Of a stretch of DNA of 9,424 nucleotides, positions 1 to 6,785 are shown piece by piece. A program made the translations under genes and the position numbers. Every line of letters starts with the position of its first letter. Position 1 is the first letter of the stretch. The DNA lies in NCBI GenBank assembly GCA_946624065.1, contig CAMORT010000069.1, forward strand, positions 1-9,424, given 5' to 3'. Below the pieces are notes generated by a model that saw only the letters and a program-made list of their open reading frames with translations, was not told where the DNA came from and did not search any database. The stretch is from F23-D06 sp002392325 (lineage in GTDB: Bacteria > Bacteroidota > Bacteroidia > Bacteroidales > WCHB1-69).

Positions 1-354
1 CGGCACGCGGTGCGCGAGAACGAGAACGTGCGCGAGGCCGTCACCGCGCTCAAGGTCGGCGACATGGTCCGCTTCGGACAGCTGATGAACGCCTCGCACG
101 CCACCCTGCGCGATGACTATGAGGTCACCTGTCCCGAACTGGACTTCTTGGCCGAACAGGCGCAGCAGTTCCCCGGCGTGCTCGGCAGCCGCATGACCGG
201 CGCGGGCTTCGGCGGCTGCACGGTGACGCTAATATCGGAAAATCAGGTGGATGCGTTTGTCCGAGAAGTCGGAGATGCCTACGAACAACAGTTCCACCTC
301 AAAGCCGATTTCTATGTAGCGGAGATTGGGGATGGTGCTGGGGCGAGACAATAG
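1..354 (+). CDS. galK: Galactokinase, C-terminal part (5' end outside window)
   Basis: This is the last 117 residues of a galactokinase, the cytoplasmic GHMP-family enzyme that phosphorylates galactose to galactose-1-phosphate with ATP in the Leloir pathway. The reading frame is open to the window edge, so the true start lies upstream; the GTG at position 10 is an internal valine. Visible family signatures are the HAVRENENV stretch at the left edge (galactokinases carry RHxxxEN here), the SHATLRDDYEVTCPELD segment, and the glycine-rich third GHMP motif, RMTGAGFGGC, which closes the active site. The protein ends with the FYVAEIGDGAG tail typical of the family. The first 60 bases are about 73% G+C and positions 241-300 about 52%, so composition falls toward the 3' end. 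No terminator is evident after the stop, and the next gene appears to have its own promoter. Confidence 0.93.
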   Translation, partial: RHAVRENENVREAVTALKVGDMVRFGQLMNASHATLRDDYEVTCPELDFLAEQAQQFPGVLGSRMTGAGFGGCTVTLISENQVDAFVREVGDAYEQQFHLKADFYVAEIGDGAGARQ

Positions 355-405
355 TTTAGAGTTGAGAGTTTGGGCGTACGGATGTGTGGCTGATAATAAT
401 TTTTG

Positions 406-413
406 TACATTTG
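406..413 (+). promoter_or_regulatory. Bacteroidetes-type -7 promoter element
   Basis: TACATTTG matches the Bacteroidetes primary-sigma -7 consensus TAnnTTTG and lies 20 bases before the start codon of the secreted-protein gene at 434. That would give a short leader of roughly 10-15 bases. No good TTTG-like -33 element sits at the usual distance (only TGTGG near 385-389), so the call rests mainly on the -7 match and its position in the intergenic gap. Confidence 0.5.
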
Positions 414-433
414 CCCCTGTAAAATAGACCGCT

Positions 434-1348
434 ATGCATCATCACCGACATACACATCTGATCATGGCCATCGTCGCAGCATTGCTTTTGTTAGCGGCGC
501 TGCCTGCGCAGGGGCAGCAGTTTAGAATAGAAGTGGACACGTTGTACCTGAAGGCGGGCGAGGAGATGAACCTGAATTTCGACGATTACTTCGGTCGATA
601 CAAACAGACTTTCCCGTTTTACGAGGATGACCGTTACACGGTTATTTACGAATCTGCCTGGCATCCTGAGGGAGGTGGAAACGTCATTTTTGAGGAAAAA
701 GAGACCAGTTGGTACCCTGTGACCAAGAACGGTTGGCTGCAATACGAACCCGTACACCGCAGGTATTTGTGCGACGGAACACCCGGCAGGATCGTCCGCA
801 CCGATTCGGCCTATTATCTGGTGTACCCAAACCGTGTGTGCAGTTTTGACATCGGCGAAAATCCTGGACAAATCGGATACCTGAACGAATTACCGACTGA
901 CGATTTCTTTGATTTTCCTTGGGAGAAAGAAAAATGGTATTATCCTAACAAGATCGGCAACACTCTCAACAAACAAGAGTTTAAAGGTACCGTTGTGTTA
1001 CACGGTTGTCAAATTGGTCGCAAGTACCACTATCAGAAACCTGACACCTGCATCGAGCAAGCATTCTGTGTTGATAATCGGGTTTACTGCATCGTGACTA
1101 CACCAGAAACGACGAGCATTGAACAAGTTGATAACGGCCGTTTCGAGCGGGTGGTGGATCTCGGACGGCGGTTCGATTTCACCAACTGTATCTTCTCGTT
1201 GAGAGGGAGGCGTGAAAAACTCAGAGAGCTCAACTTCACCAACGGAGGTTGCCGGCTGGTGTTCAGAGATGCCTTCCACAACGGCATCCTTACTGTGAAA
1301 GACTACACGGTGCATATCCAGTATGTAAGATTGAACGTGTTGCCGTAG
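434..1348 (+). CDS. Secreted protein of unknown function (304 aa)
   Basis: I do not recognise a family. Residues 1-28 look like a Sec signal peptide: a short n-region, a hydrophobic core (about residues 9-23, IMAIVAALLLLAAL) and an AQG-type cleavage site just before QQFRIEVD. The protein is therefore probably periplasmic or surface-exposed; there is no lipobox cysteine and no later membrane segment. The mature part is rich in aromatic and charged residues and predicted beta-type segments, and carries several cysteines, some of which could form disulfides. The N-terminus MHHHRHTH is unusually histidine-rich. A second in-frame ATG at 464 (Met11) would remove the only arginine of the n-region, so the first start is preferred. 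It is flanked by unrelated genes and has its own promoter-like element, which suggests a monocistronic unit. Lineage-restricted Bacteroidales proteins often look like this. Confidence 0.8.
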   Translation: MHHHRHTHLIMAIVAALLLLAALPAQGQQFRIEVDTLYLKAGEEMNLNFDDYFGRYKQTFPFYEDDRYTVIYESAWHPEGGGNVIFEEKETSWYPVTKNGWLQYEPVHRRYLCDGTPGRIVRTDSAYYLVYPNRVCSFDIGENPGQIGYLNELPTDDFFDFPWEKEKWYYPNKIGNTLNKQEFKGTVVLHGCQIGRKYHYQKPDTCIEQAFCVDNRVYCIVTTPETTSIEQVDNGRFERVVDLGRRFDFTNCIFSLRGRREKLRELNFTNGGCRLVFRDAFHNGILTVKDYTVHIQYVRLNVLP

Positions 1349-1357
1349 AAAAAACCG

Positions 1358-1365
1358 TACCTTTG
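1358..1365 (+). promoter_or_regulatory. Bacteroidetes-type -7 promoter element
   Basis: TACCTTTG matches TAnnTTTG and sits 22 bases before the start codon at 1388, in the 39-base gap after the secreted-protein gene. Candidate -33 TTG triplets occur at 1331-1333 and 1340-1342, both inside the end of the upstream coding region; neither has ideal spacing (24 and 15 bases). Confidence 0.5.
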
Positions 1366-1387
1366 CCCGCCAAACTAAAAAAGGAAT

Positions 1388-3130
1388 ATGAACAGAAAAC
1401 ATTTTTGGATTTCCATCGCCCTCATGGCGCTATACCTCATTGTCTTACAACCGATTGCCGCCTATGCGCAAGGTTCAAAGAAACCCCTCAAATGCACAGT
1501 TCCCGCCTATCTGAAACAGGGCGACAAAGTGGCGCTCATCTCCCCGTCGTACTATAGTTCCACGGAAAACACCCGCAAGGCGGCTAAGGTGTTGCGCAAT
1601 TGGGGCTTCAAACCTGTTGTCGGACCGAATGTGGGCCGCAAGCACCTGATCCACTACGCCGGTACTGCCGAGGAACGACTTGCCGACCTCCGCTGGGCAT
1701 TGAACGACCCTGATATCAAGGCTATTGTCTGCATGCGCGGTGGTTACGGTACCTTGCATTTGGTAGAAGGACTGCCCCTGCAAGAGATGGCGGTAAATTC
1801 CAAATGGATTGTGGGCTACAGCGACATCACCACGCTGCTGGATATGGAAGCCAGCGCAGGCGTGATGGGTATCCACGGAGTCATGGGCTGCAATATCGGT
1901 GGCCGGGGCGGTGCCGACCTCTCCTGCACGCTCGTGCGCGACCTGCTCAAGGGTCAAGTGCCTCAGTATGAGATGCTTGCTCACCCGCTTAACATTCCTG
2001 GCCGCGCCTCGGGCACGCTCGTGGGCGGAAATTTGGCCACCTTCGTCCCGCTTTTGGGCACCCAAGCCGATGCTTTCAGCAATACCGACATCATCCTCTT
2101 TCTGGAAGAAGTGGAGGAGACGCACCATAGTATCGACCGCCTATTCAACATCATGAAAATAAACGGCTTGCTTGCGCATTGCAAAGGCATTGTTTTGGGC
2201 GATTTTACCGATTGTAATAATGATGTGGGTTATGAAAGTGTGGAGGCGATGCTGCGCCAATATATTGAACCCTATAACATCCCGTTGCTCTGCGGCTTCC
2301 CCGCAGGCCACGAGAAAGTGAACCTGCCGCTCGTGATGGGCGCGCCCGTCACGCTCGATGTGCGTGCGGATGGCGCCACGCTCACCTTCGACATGCCTGG
2401 CAAGCGGAAAACCGTGCGCACCGAAGGACTGTGCCCGCTTCAGACAGACAAACCCGAACTGGATGCGAGTCAGTTTGTGAATATCACCGATGTGGTGCCG
2501 GATGCTATTTTGGAGATTCGTTATTATAGCACATATAACTTTGTGGGTCAGCGTATTGACGGATACGAACAGCCCACTGCCCTGATGACGAAGCGTGCCG
2601 CCGACAGTCTGAAAGCTGTCAGCGACGACGTGATGCGCTTGGGCTATCGGCTGAAGATTTACGACGCTTACCGCCCGCAGATGGCCGTTGACCATTTCGT
2701 GCGCTGGGCCGCCGACATCCCCGATACGATGATGCGGCAGTATTTCTATCCCGAAGTGGATAAGAGTCGGCTGTTCGAGTTGGAGTATATCATGGCGAAG
2801 AGCGGCCACACACGCGGTTCCACGGTGGATCTTACGCTTTTCGACATGACCACTGAAAAGGAGCTCGATATGGGCGGCACGTTCGACTGGTTCGGTGAGG
2901 AGAGCCATCCCGACTTCGGTGGCAACCCGGAAACTGGAATATTTAACGGGAAACCTTCCCCCGCTGGCCGGACTATCACCGAGGAGCAGTTCCGCAACCG
3001 CCAAATCCTGCGAGAGGCCATGTTGCGCCACGGTTTCAAGCCCCTTGACAGCGAGTGGTGGCACTTCACACTAAAGGATGAACCTTATCCGGACACCTAT
3101 TTTGAATTTACGGTGAGAGAATTGAAATAA
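1388..3130 (+). CDS. Secreted fusion of S66 LD-carboxypeptidase and VanX-like D-Ala-D-Ala dipeptidase
   Basis: This 580-residue protein joins two peptidoglycan-peptide hydrolases. Residues 1-27 form a signal peptide with an AYA|Q cleavage site, placing it in the periplasm. Residues about 35-340 are an S66 (LdcA/MccF) LD-carboxypeptidase, which removes the terminal D-Ala from murein tetrapeptides. The Ser-Glu-His triad is visible: Ser145 in GYSD, Glu240 in FLEE and His308 in GFPAGHE. Residues about 360-580 are an M15D zinc dipeptidase of the VanX/DdpX type, which splits D-Ala-D-Ala. Its zinc ligands His474 and Asp481 (SGHTRGSTVD), catalytic Glu556 and ligand His559 (SEWWHF), and the substrate-side Arg429 (YDAYRP) are all present. 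Single-domain relatives are about 300 and 200 residues, so both halves are full length. E. coli LdcA is cytoplasmic, so export is notable. Activity of both halves is inferred from motifs. A role in wall-peptide turnover or nutrient scavenging is more likely than vancomycin resistance, because no vanH/vanA genes are nearby. Confidence 0.9.
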   Translation: MNRKHFWISIALMALYLIVLQPIAAYAQGSKKPLKCTVPAYLKQGDKVALISPSYYSSTENTRKAAKVLRNWGFKPVVGPNVGRKHLIHYAGTAEERLADLRWALNDPDIKAIVCMRGGYGTLHLVEGLPLQEMAVNSKWIVGYSDITTLLDMEASAGVMGIHGVMGCNIGGRGGADLSCTLVRDLLKGQVPQYEMLAHPLNIPGRASGTLVGGNLATFVPLLGTQADAFSNTDIILFLEEVEETHHSIDRLFNIMKINGLLAHCKGIVLGDFTDCNNDVGYESVEAMLRQYIEPYNIPLLCGFPAGHEKVNLPLVMGAPVTLDVRADGATLTFDMPGKRKTVRTEGLCPLQTDKPELDASQFVNITDVVPDAILEIRYYSTYNFVGQRIDGYEQPTALMTKRAADSLKAVSDDVMRLGYRLKIYDAYRPQMAVDHFVRWAADIPDTMMRQYFYPEVDKSRLFELEYIMAKSGHTRGSTVDLTLFDMTTEKELDMGGTFDWFGEESHPDFGGNPETGIFNGKPSPAGRTITEEQFRNRQILREAMLRHGFKPLDSEWWHFTLKDEPYPDTYFEFTVRELK

Positions 3131-3309
3131 TAAGCGTTTCCAAAAGTATCCTTTCAGCGAGTACACCATTACGCCGAGAACAAAGAGAACGGCGGAATCT
3201 CAATCAATAATTCTCAAGTCAGATGTTTATATCATTGCTTTTTTTATCTTTGTAGTTTAAAAAAAAGTTTTTGAATTGTTTTTAATAGATAGAACATAGA
3301 ATAGAGTCA
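3131..3309 (+). other. Intergenic region before the signalling locus
   Basis: This 179-base gap separates the peptidase gene from the signalling genes. It holds a weak inverted repeat (CGCCG at 3172-3176, CGGCG at 3190-3194, 13-base loop) with no T-run after it, a promoter-like element at 3245-3252, and a very A/T-rich leader (about 3253-3309). No Shine-Dalgarno sequence is seen ahead of the ATG at 3310. I see no coding potential. Confidence 0.6.
3245..3252 (+). promoter_or_regulatory. Bacteroidetes-type -7 element for the signalling operon
   Basis: TATCTTTG is a close match to the Bacteroidetes -7 consensus TAnnTTTG and lies 57 bases before the ATG of the PP2C gene. It would give an A/T-rich leader of about 50 bases. 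The region that should hold the -33 element has only a weak TGTTTA (3224-3229). It is the best candidate promoter for the genes from 3310 to at least 7611. Confidence 0.55.
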
Positions 3310-5352
3310 ATGAAGGCCAACAGAAAATCATATTCTGGATTATTGATTATTTTGGTGGCGGCGATAGTGCTGGAAGCCATCTCTTGCATTCAGTATTTTT
3401 ACAGCCGTGCGGGTATTCGTGCTGAGGCGGAGCAGCGGGCACAGAGTGAACTGCGCCGTGCGGAATTGGAAATAAATGTGGTGATGGTGGAGATGGAGGC
3501 GGCGGCGAAAATGCTGGCCGCTGAAGCGGAGCAGCACATCGACAATCCGGACTCCATAGCCGCTGCCACACGGATGCTGTTGCAAACGATCGGGAATGTG
3601 AGTAGCGCCGGCGTGGCCTGCAAACCTGACCTCTTTCCGGAAAAGGGGCGTTGGTATGAGATGTGCAGCAGTCGCCAGCCGGACGGCAGCATATACACGC
3701 GTCAGATTGGCGGGGCGGACCATGACTATTTCCAGACGGAGTGGTTCCACAACGGGCTGACTTTTAACGGTTGCAAGTGGAGTGAACCGTATATGGACGA
3801 ATATGGGGCCCGCACGATGGTGGTCAGTTGCACATACCCTATCCGCAACGGACAGGGAGAAGTGGTGGCGGTGGCCTGCGTGGATGTGTCGCTGGATTAC
3901 CTCCAACGCATGTCGGAGTATTTGCAGATCTATAAGGACAGTTATTATTCCATCCGTTCAGGCAAAGGATTGGATATTGTTTCCGGTGAGGACACGGTTC
4001 CAGGCCGCAGTTATCAGGTTTACAATGAGGATATTGACAAGACGGGATGGAAGATATCGATAGTCATTCCGGAGGATGTTATCTTTGCCGACCTCAATCG
4101 TGTCGGGATGATTGTCGGGTTGTTGATGGCACTTGGTCTGGCATTGCTCATATTTATGGTTTGGTATATCGGACGCAGTAACAAGCGTCTTATTCTTTCC
4201 ATAGAAAAGAACCAGCGTATGGAAGGCGAGTTGCATATTGCCAGCACGATGCAGATGGCCATGTTGCCGAAGGCGTTTCCGCCGTTCAGTGATCGTCCGG
4301 AACTCAATGTTTATGGCATGGTTGATCCAGCCAAAGAGGTGGGTGGCGACCTGTACGATTTCTTTGTGCGGCATGACAAACTCTTTTTCTGTATCGGCGA
4401 TGTGAGCGGCAAGGGCGTACCCGCCGCTTTGGTGATGGCGATGACGCATTCTCTGTTCCGCAATGTCACGGCGCATGAGGAGAATCCGGCGGCCATAGTT
4501 AGCGAGATGAACAAAGCGCTTACCGAGCAGAATTCGGAGAATATGTTCCTCACGCTTTTCCTTGGTGTGTTGGATTGCAAGACGGGCCGGCTCGACTACT
4601 GCAATGCCGGTCACAATGCTCCGGTGCTCATGACCAATGGGCAGTGGCAGATGGTTGAGGTTGTCGCAAACCTGCCATTGGGCGTTGAATCGGATTTTGA
4701 GTACACGATGCAGACGGCACAGATGGCGTGTAACGACCTGTTGTTTCTCTATACGGATGGACTGACCGAGGCGGAGAACCCCAGTTACGAGCAGTATGGC
4801 GAACAGCGTATGCTGCAGAGTCTGTCTGCCATGACCGACACCCGTCCTCGGGAAATCATCGACGGCATGCAGAACAATGTGGAAGTGTTTGTCGATGGCG
4901 CCCAGCAGAGCGATGACTTGACCATGCTTGCTATCCGTTACCAGACACCGGCAATTGTTATGCGCAACGACATAAAACAGATACCCACTCTTGCCGAATG
5001 GATTGGCGGATTGGATATTCCGAACGAACTGAGCATGCCGGTGAACTTGGCTTTGGAGGAGGTGGTGAGTAATGTCATGCTGTATGCCTATCCGAACAAA
5101 AACGGCCAGGTGTTTGTGGAATTCGCAAGGAATGAAATGCCTGATCCCCAACACCCGACGCTCATCTTTACGGTCACCGACGGCGGCATTCCCTTTGATC
5201 CGACGAGTCAGGCGGAGGCAGACATCACCTCGTCAGTGGAAAACCGGAAAATAGGCGGTTTGGGCATCCATCTCGTCCGTCAACTCATGGATGAGATCCA
5301 TTATAGTCGCGAAGAGGGCAAAAACATCTTGACGCTGATAAAGAAACTTTAA
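3310..5352 (+). CDS. Membrane sensor with Cache domain, PP2C/SpoIIE phosphatase and RsbW-like kinase domain
   Basis: A 680-residue partner-switching regulator. A membrane segment at about residues 9-29 is followed by an extracytoplasmic Cache-type sensor (about 30-262; the stretch WSEPYMDEYG and the following TYPIRNGQGEVVAVACVDVS are typical) and a second membrane segment (about 263-288). A short linker (about 289-310) leads to a PP2C/SpoIIE (RsbU-like) phosphatase at about 310-545. Its metal-binding acidic residues are present: Asp347 in GGDLYDF, Asp364 in GDVSGKG, Asp483 in YTDGLTE and Asp535/536 in SDDLTML. Residues about 550-680 are a GHKL ATPase of the RsbW/SpoIIAB type, with an N-box (LALEEVVSNV, Glu583/584 and Asn588), a G1 box (TDGGIPFDP) and a G2 box (GGLGIHLV). 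The kinase half should phosphorylate a STAS partner and the phosphatase half dephosphorylate it; the partner is probably the next gene product. The ligand is unknown. These two opposing activities are separate proteins in Bacillus (RsbU/RsbW). Confidence 0.92.
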   Translation: MKANRKSYSGLLIILVAAIVLEAISCIQYFYSRAGIRAEAEQRAQSELRRAELEINVVMVEMEAAAKMLAAEAEQHIDNPDSIAAATRMLLQTIGNVSSAGVACKPDLFPEKGRWYEMCSSRQPDGSIYTRQIGGADHDYFQTEWFHNGLTFNGCKWSEPYMDEYGARTMVVSCTYPIRNGQGEVVAVACVDVSLDYLQRMSEYLQIYKDSYYSIRSGKGLDIVSGEDTVPGRSYQVYNEDIDKTGWKISIVIPEDVIFADLNRVGMIVGLLMALGLALLIFMVWYIGRSNKRLILSIEKNQRMEGELHIASTMQMAMLPKAFPPFSDRPELNVYGMVDPAKEVGGDLYDFFVRHDKLFFCIGDVSGKGVPAALVMAMTHSLFRNVTAHEENPAAIVSEMNKALTEQNSENMFLTLFLGVLDCKTGRLDYCNAGHNAPVLMTNGQWQMVEVVANLPLGVESDFEYTMQTAQMACNDLLFLYTDGLTEAENPSYEQYGEQRMLQSLSAMTDTRPREIIDGMQNNVEVFVDGAQQSDDLTMLAIRYQTPAIVMRNDIKQIPTLAEWIGGLDIPNELSMPVNLALEEVVSNVMLYAYPNKNGQVFVEFARNEMPDPQHPTLIFTVTDGGIPFDPTSQAEADITSSVENRKIGGLGIHLVRQLMDEIHYSREEGKNILTLIKKL

Positions 5353-5385
5353 CAAAGACGCATATATTCTGAAAATAATAAAGTT

Positions 5386-5688
5386 ATGACAACGCATATT
5401 CAAGAAAACAACAACCAACTCATTGCCAGTTTCTCTGGAAGACTTGACACGGCCGCTTCCGTGCAGACCGCTGAGGATGTGAAACCTTTGCTCGAAGCCA
5501 TGGACAAAGAGATTATCCTTGACTGTAGCGAACTCGAGTATATCTCTTCGTCGGGCCTGCGCATCTTCCTCGGCATCCGCAAGGATGCTGCGAAGAACGG
5601 CAGCAGAGTCATTGTCCGCAATATCAACACCGACATTCGTCAGGTCTTTATGATGACCGGTTTTATCAGTCTTTTTGAAATTCAATAA
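5386..5688 (+). CDS. STAS-domain anti-sigma-factor-antagonist-like protein (RsbV/SpoIIAA type)
   Basis: A single STAS domain of 100 residues, the usual length for RsbV or SpoIIAA. The start fits the family, which begins with a short strand (IQENNNQLIASFSGRLD). The phosphorylation loop reads YISSSGLRIFL at residues 52-62. The serine used by RsbV and SpoIIAA aligns with Ser55 or Ser56; Ser54 takes the place of the aspartate found in the Bacillus proteins. In partner switching, the unphosphorylated form binds and titrates a target, while the GHKL kinase phosphorylates it and a PP2C phosphatase restores it. Both enzyme domains are in the protein encoded 33 bases upstream, so that protein is the likely partner (inference). 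No sigma factor is encoded nearby, so the output of the switch is unknown. The 2-base gap to the alarmone synthetase gene suggests co-expression with it. Confidence 0.92.
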   Translation: MTTHIQENNNQLIASFSGRLDTAASVQTAEDVKPLLEAMDKEIILDCSELEYISSSGLRIFLGIRKDAAKNGSRVIVRNINTDIRQVFMMTGFISLFEIQ

Positions 5689-5690
5689 CT

Positions 5691-6785
5691 ATGGATCCCC
5701 ATACTGAAATGATTTTAGAGGAGTACGATCAGCAGTTGCCGCTTTTCCGGCGGTTGGAACGCATCGTGCAAATCACGCTACAGGACATCCTGGACAGCAA
5801 CGGACTGATGGTGACGGCTGTCAACACGCGCATTAAGACACGCGAGAGTCTTGCCGGCAAACTGGAACTCAAAGGTTACAAGTATCATTCCATCAGCGAT
5901 ATTACGGACATCCTAGGATCGCGCATTATCACCCTTTACACAGATGATGTGGACCGTATCGCCGCCATGGCGGAACAGGTTTTCGACATAGATTGGGAGA
6001 ACTCCGTGGATAAGCGCCGTTTGCACAATACGGACAGCTTCGGTTACAATTCGGTGCACTACATCTGCCGCCTGCCCAAGACACTGGTTGATGAGCCAAA
6101 TTGGCCGCAGTTGAACGAAACACGCTTCGAATTGCAGCTGCGTACCACTTTGCAGCATGCGTGGGCGTCCCTTGACCATGACATCGGTTACAAGACAGGC
6201 GTGGAGATACCGCATGTCTATACCCGTCAGATAAACCGTCTGGCAGGCATGCTGGAGATGGTGGACGACGAGTTCAGCCGCATTCGCACGGAGATAACTG
6301 ACTATCGCCGGCGTGTGCAGCAACTTGTCCAGAACGGTAAACTGGATGATGTGCAGTTGGACGGCGACACCTTCCGCAGTTATCTGGAGGTCGGCCCGTT
6401 CGATATTCTCAACCGGCGCATTGCCGCCATCAACCAGGCGGAGATTCAGGAGGTGCCGTTGACTGGTTACCTGCGCGTTTTTATTGCGCTCGATTGCAAG
6501 ACGCTCGGCGATGTGGACCGTCTGCGCCAGCAATATACGGAGGATGCCTATGGTCTCGCACGCCACCAACTTGGCAATACCGATTTGGACATCGTCTCCT
6601 CGTCTGTCGGCATACAGAATGTCTGTATCGTCCGCATTCTCGCCACCGGCGGAGGCAAAATCGGTCTTACCCGCCTCTTCAACGCCCTCAACGGCGAAAG
6701 CCCGCAAAACGAGTTGCTGGCCGAAATGACATATAACCAAGCGATGAATTTACCTTTGATGCAAAAGAATAATGAAGCCCATTAA
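5691..6785 (+). CDS. RelA/SpoT synthetase-domain protein with C-terminal extension (probable (p)ppGpp synthetase)
   Basis: This 364-residue protein carries a RelA/SpoT nucleotidyltransferase domain at about residues 20-200 and no HD hydrolase domain. RelA-type enzymes transfer pyrophosphate from ATP to the 3' OH of GDP or GTP. Visible motifs are the basic RIKTRESLAGK (47-57), DILGSRI with metal-binding Asp73, GYNSVHY (118-124, Tyr119 matching the guanine-stacking Tyr of Rel enzymes), and FELQLRT with catalytic Glu147, followed by HAWASLDHDIGYK. All key residues appear intact. Small alarmone synthetases RelP and RelQ are about 210-230 residues. Here about 160 extra C-terminal residues (205-364) follow, which I cannot assign; they are not recognisably TGS or ACT domains and could be a regulatory or partner-binding region. 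Related toxic synthetases that modify tRNA cannot be excluded from sequence alone. The gene starts 2 bases after the STAS gene and ends 14 bases inside the kinase gene. Confidence 0.9.
   Translation: MDPHTEMILEEYDQQLPLFRRLERIVQITLQDILDSNGLMVTAVNTRIKTRESLAGKLELKGYKYHSISDITDILGSRIITLYTDDVDRIAAMAEQVFDIDWENSVDKRRLHNTDSFGYNSVHYICRLPKTLVDEPNWPQLNETRFELQLRTTLQHAWASLDHDIGYKTGVEIPHVYTRQINRLAGMLEMVDDEFSRIRTEITDYRRRVQQLVQNGKLDDVQLDGDTFRSYLEVGPFDILNRRIAAINQAEIQEVPLTGYLRVFIALDCKTLGDVDRLRQQYTEDAYGLARHQLGNTDLDIVSSSVGIQNVCIVRILATGGGKIGLTRLFNALNGESPQNELLAEMTYNQAMNLPLMQKNNEAH
6751..6758 (+). promoter_or_regulatory. Possible internal -7 element before the kinase gene
   Basis: TACCTTTG matches TAnnTTTG and lies inside the 3' end of the synthetase gene, 13 bases before the kinase ATG. 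No convincing -33 element is seen at normal spacing (nearest TTG is at 6714-6716). It also encodes Leu-Pro-Leu in the synthetase, so the match may be chance. Confidence 0.2.

Noticed and set aside
2141..3064. 307-codon minus-strand open frame inside the LdcA-VanX fusion gene
   Set aside because: Antisense to the intact active-site motifs of the fusion; no start context or motif supports it.
2465..3130. Vancomycin-resistance vanX gene
   Set aside because: The VanX-like domain is fused to an LD-carboxypeptidase, is exported, and has no vanH/vanA or vanR/vanS neighbours. D-Ala-D-Ala dipeptidases of this type also serve peptidoglycan turnover.
3172..3194. Inverted repeat CGCCG/CGGCG after the peptidase gene as a terminator
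   Set aside because: The stem is only five base pairs with a 13-base loop and no T-run follows, so it is too weak to call a terminator.
3958..5154. 398-codon minus-strand open frame inside the PP2C gene
   Set aside because: Antisense shadow of a gene whose phosphatase and kinase motifs are complete; the translation shows no domain-like pattern.
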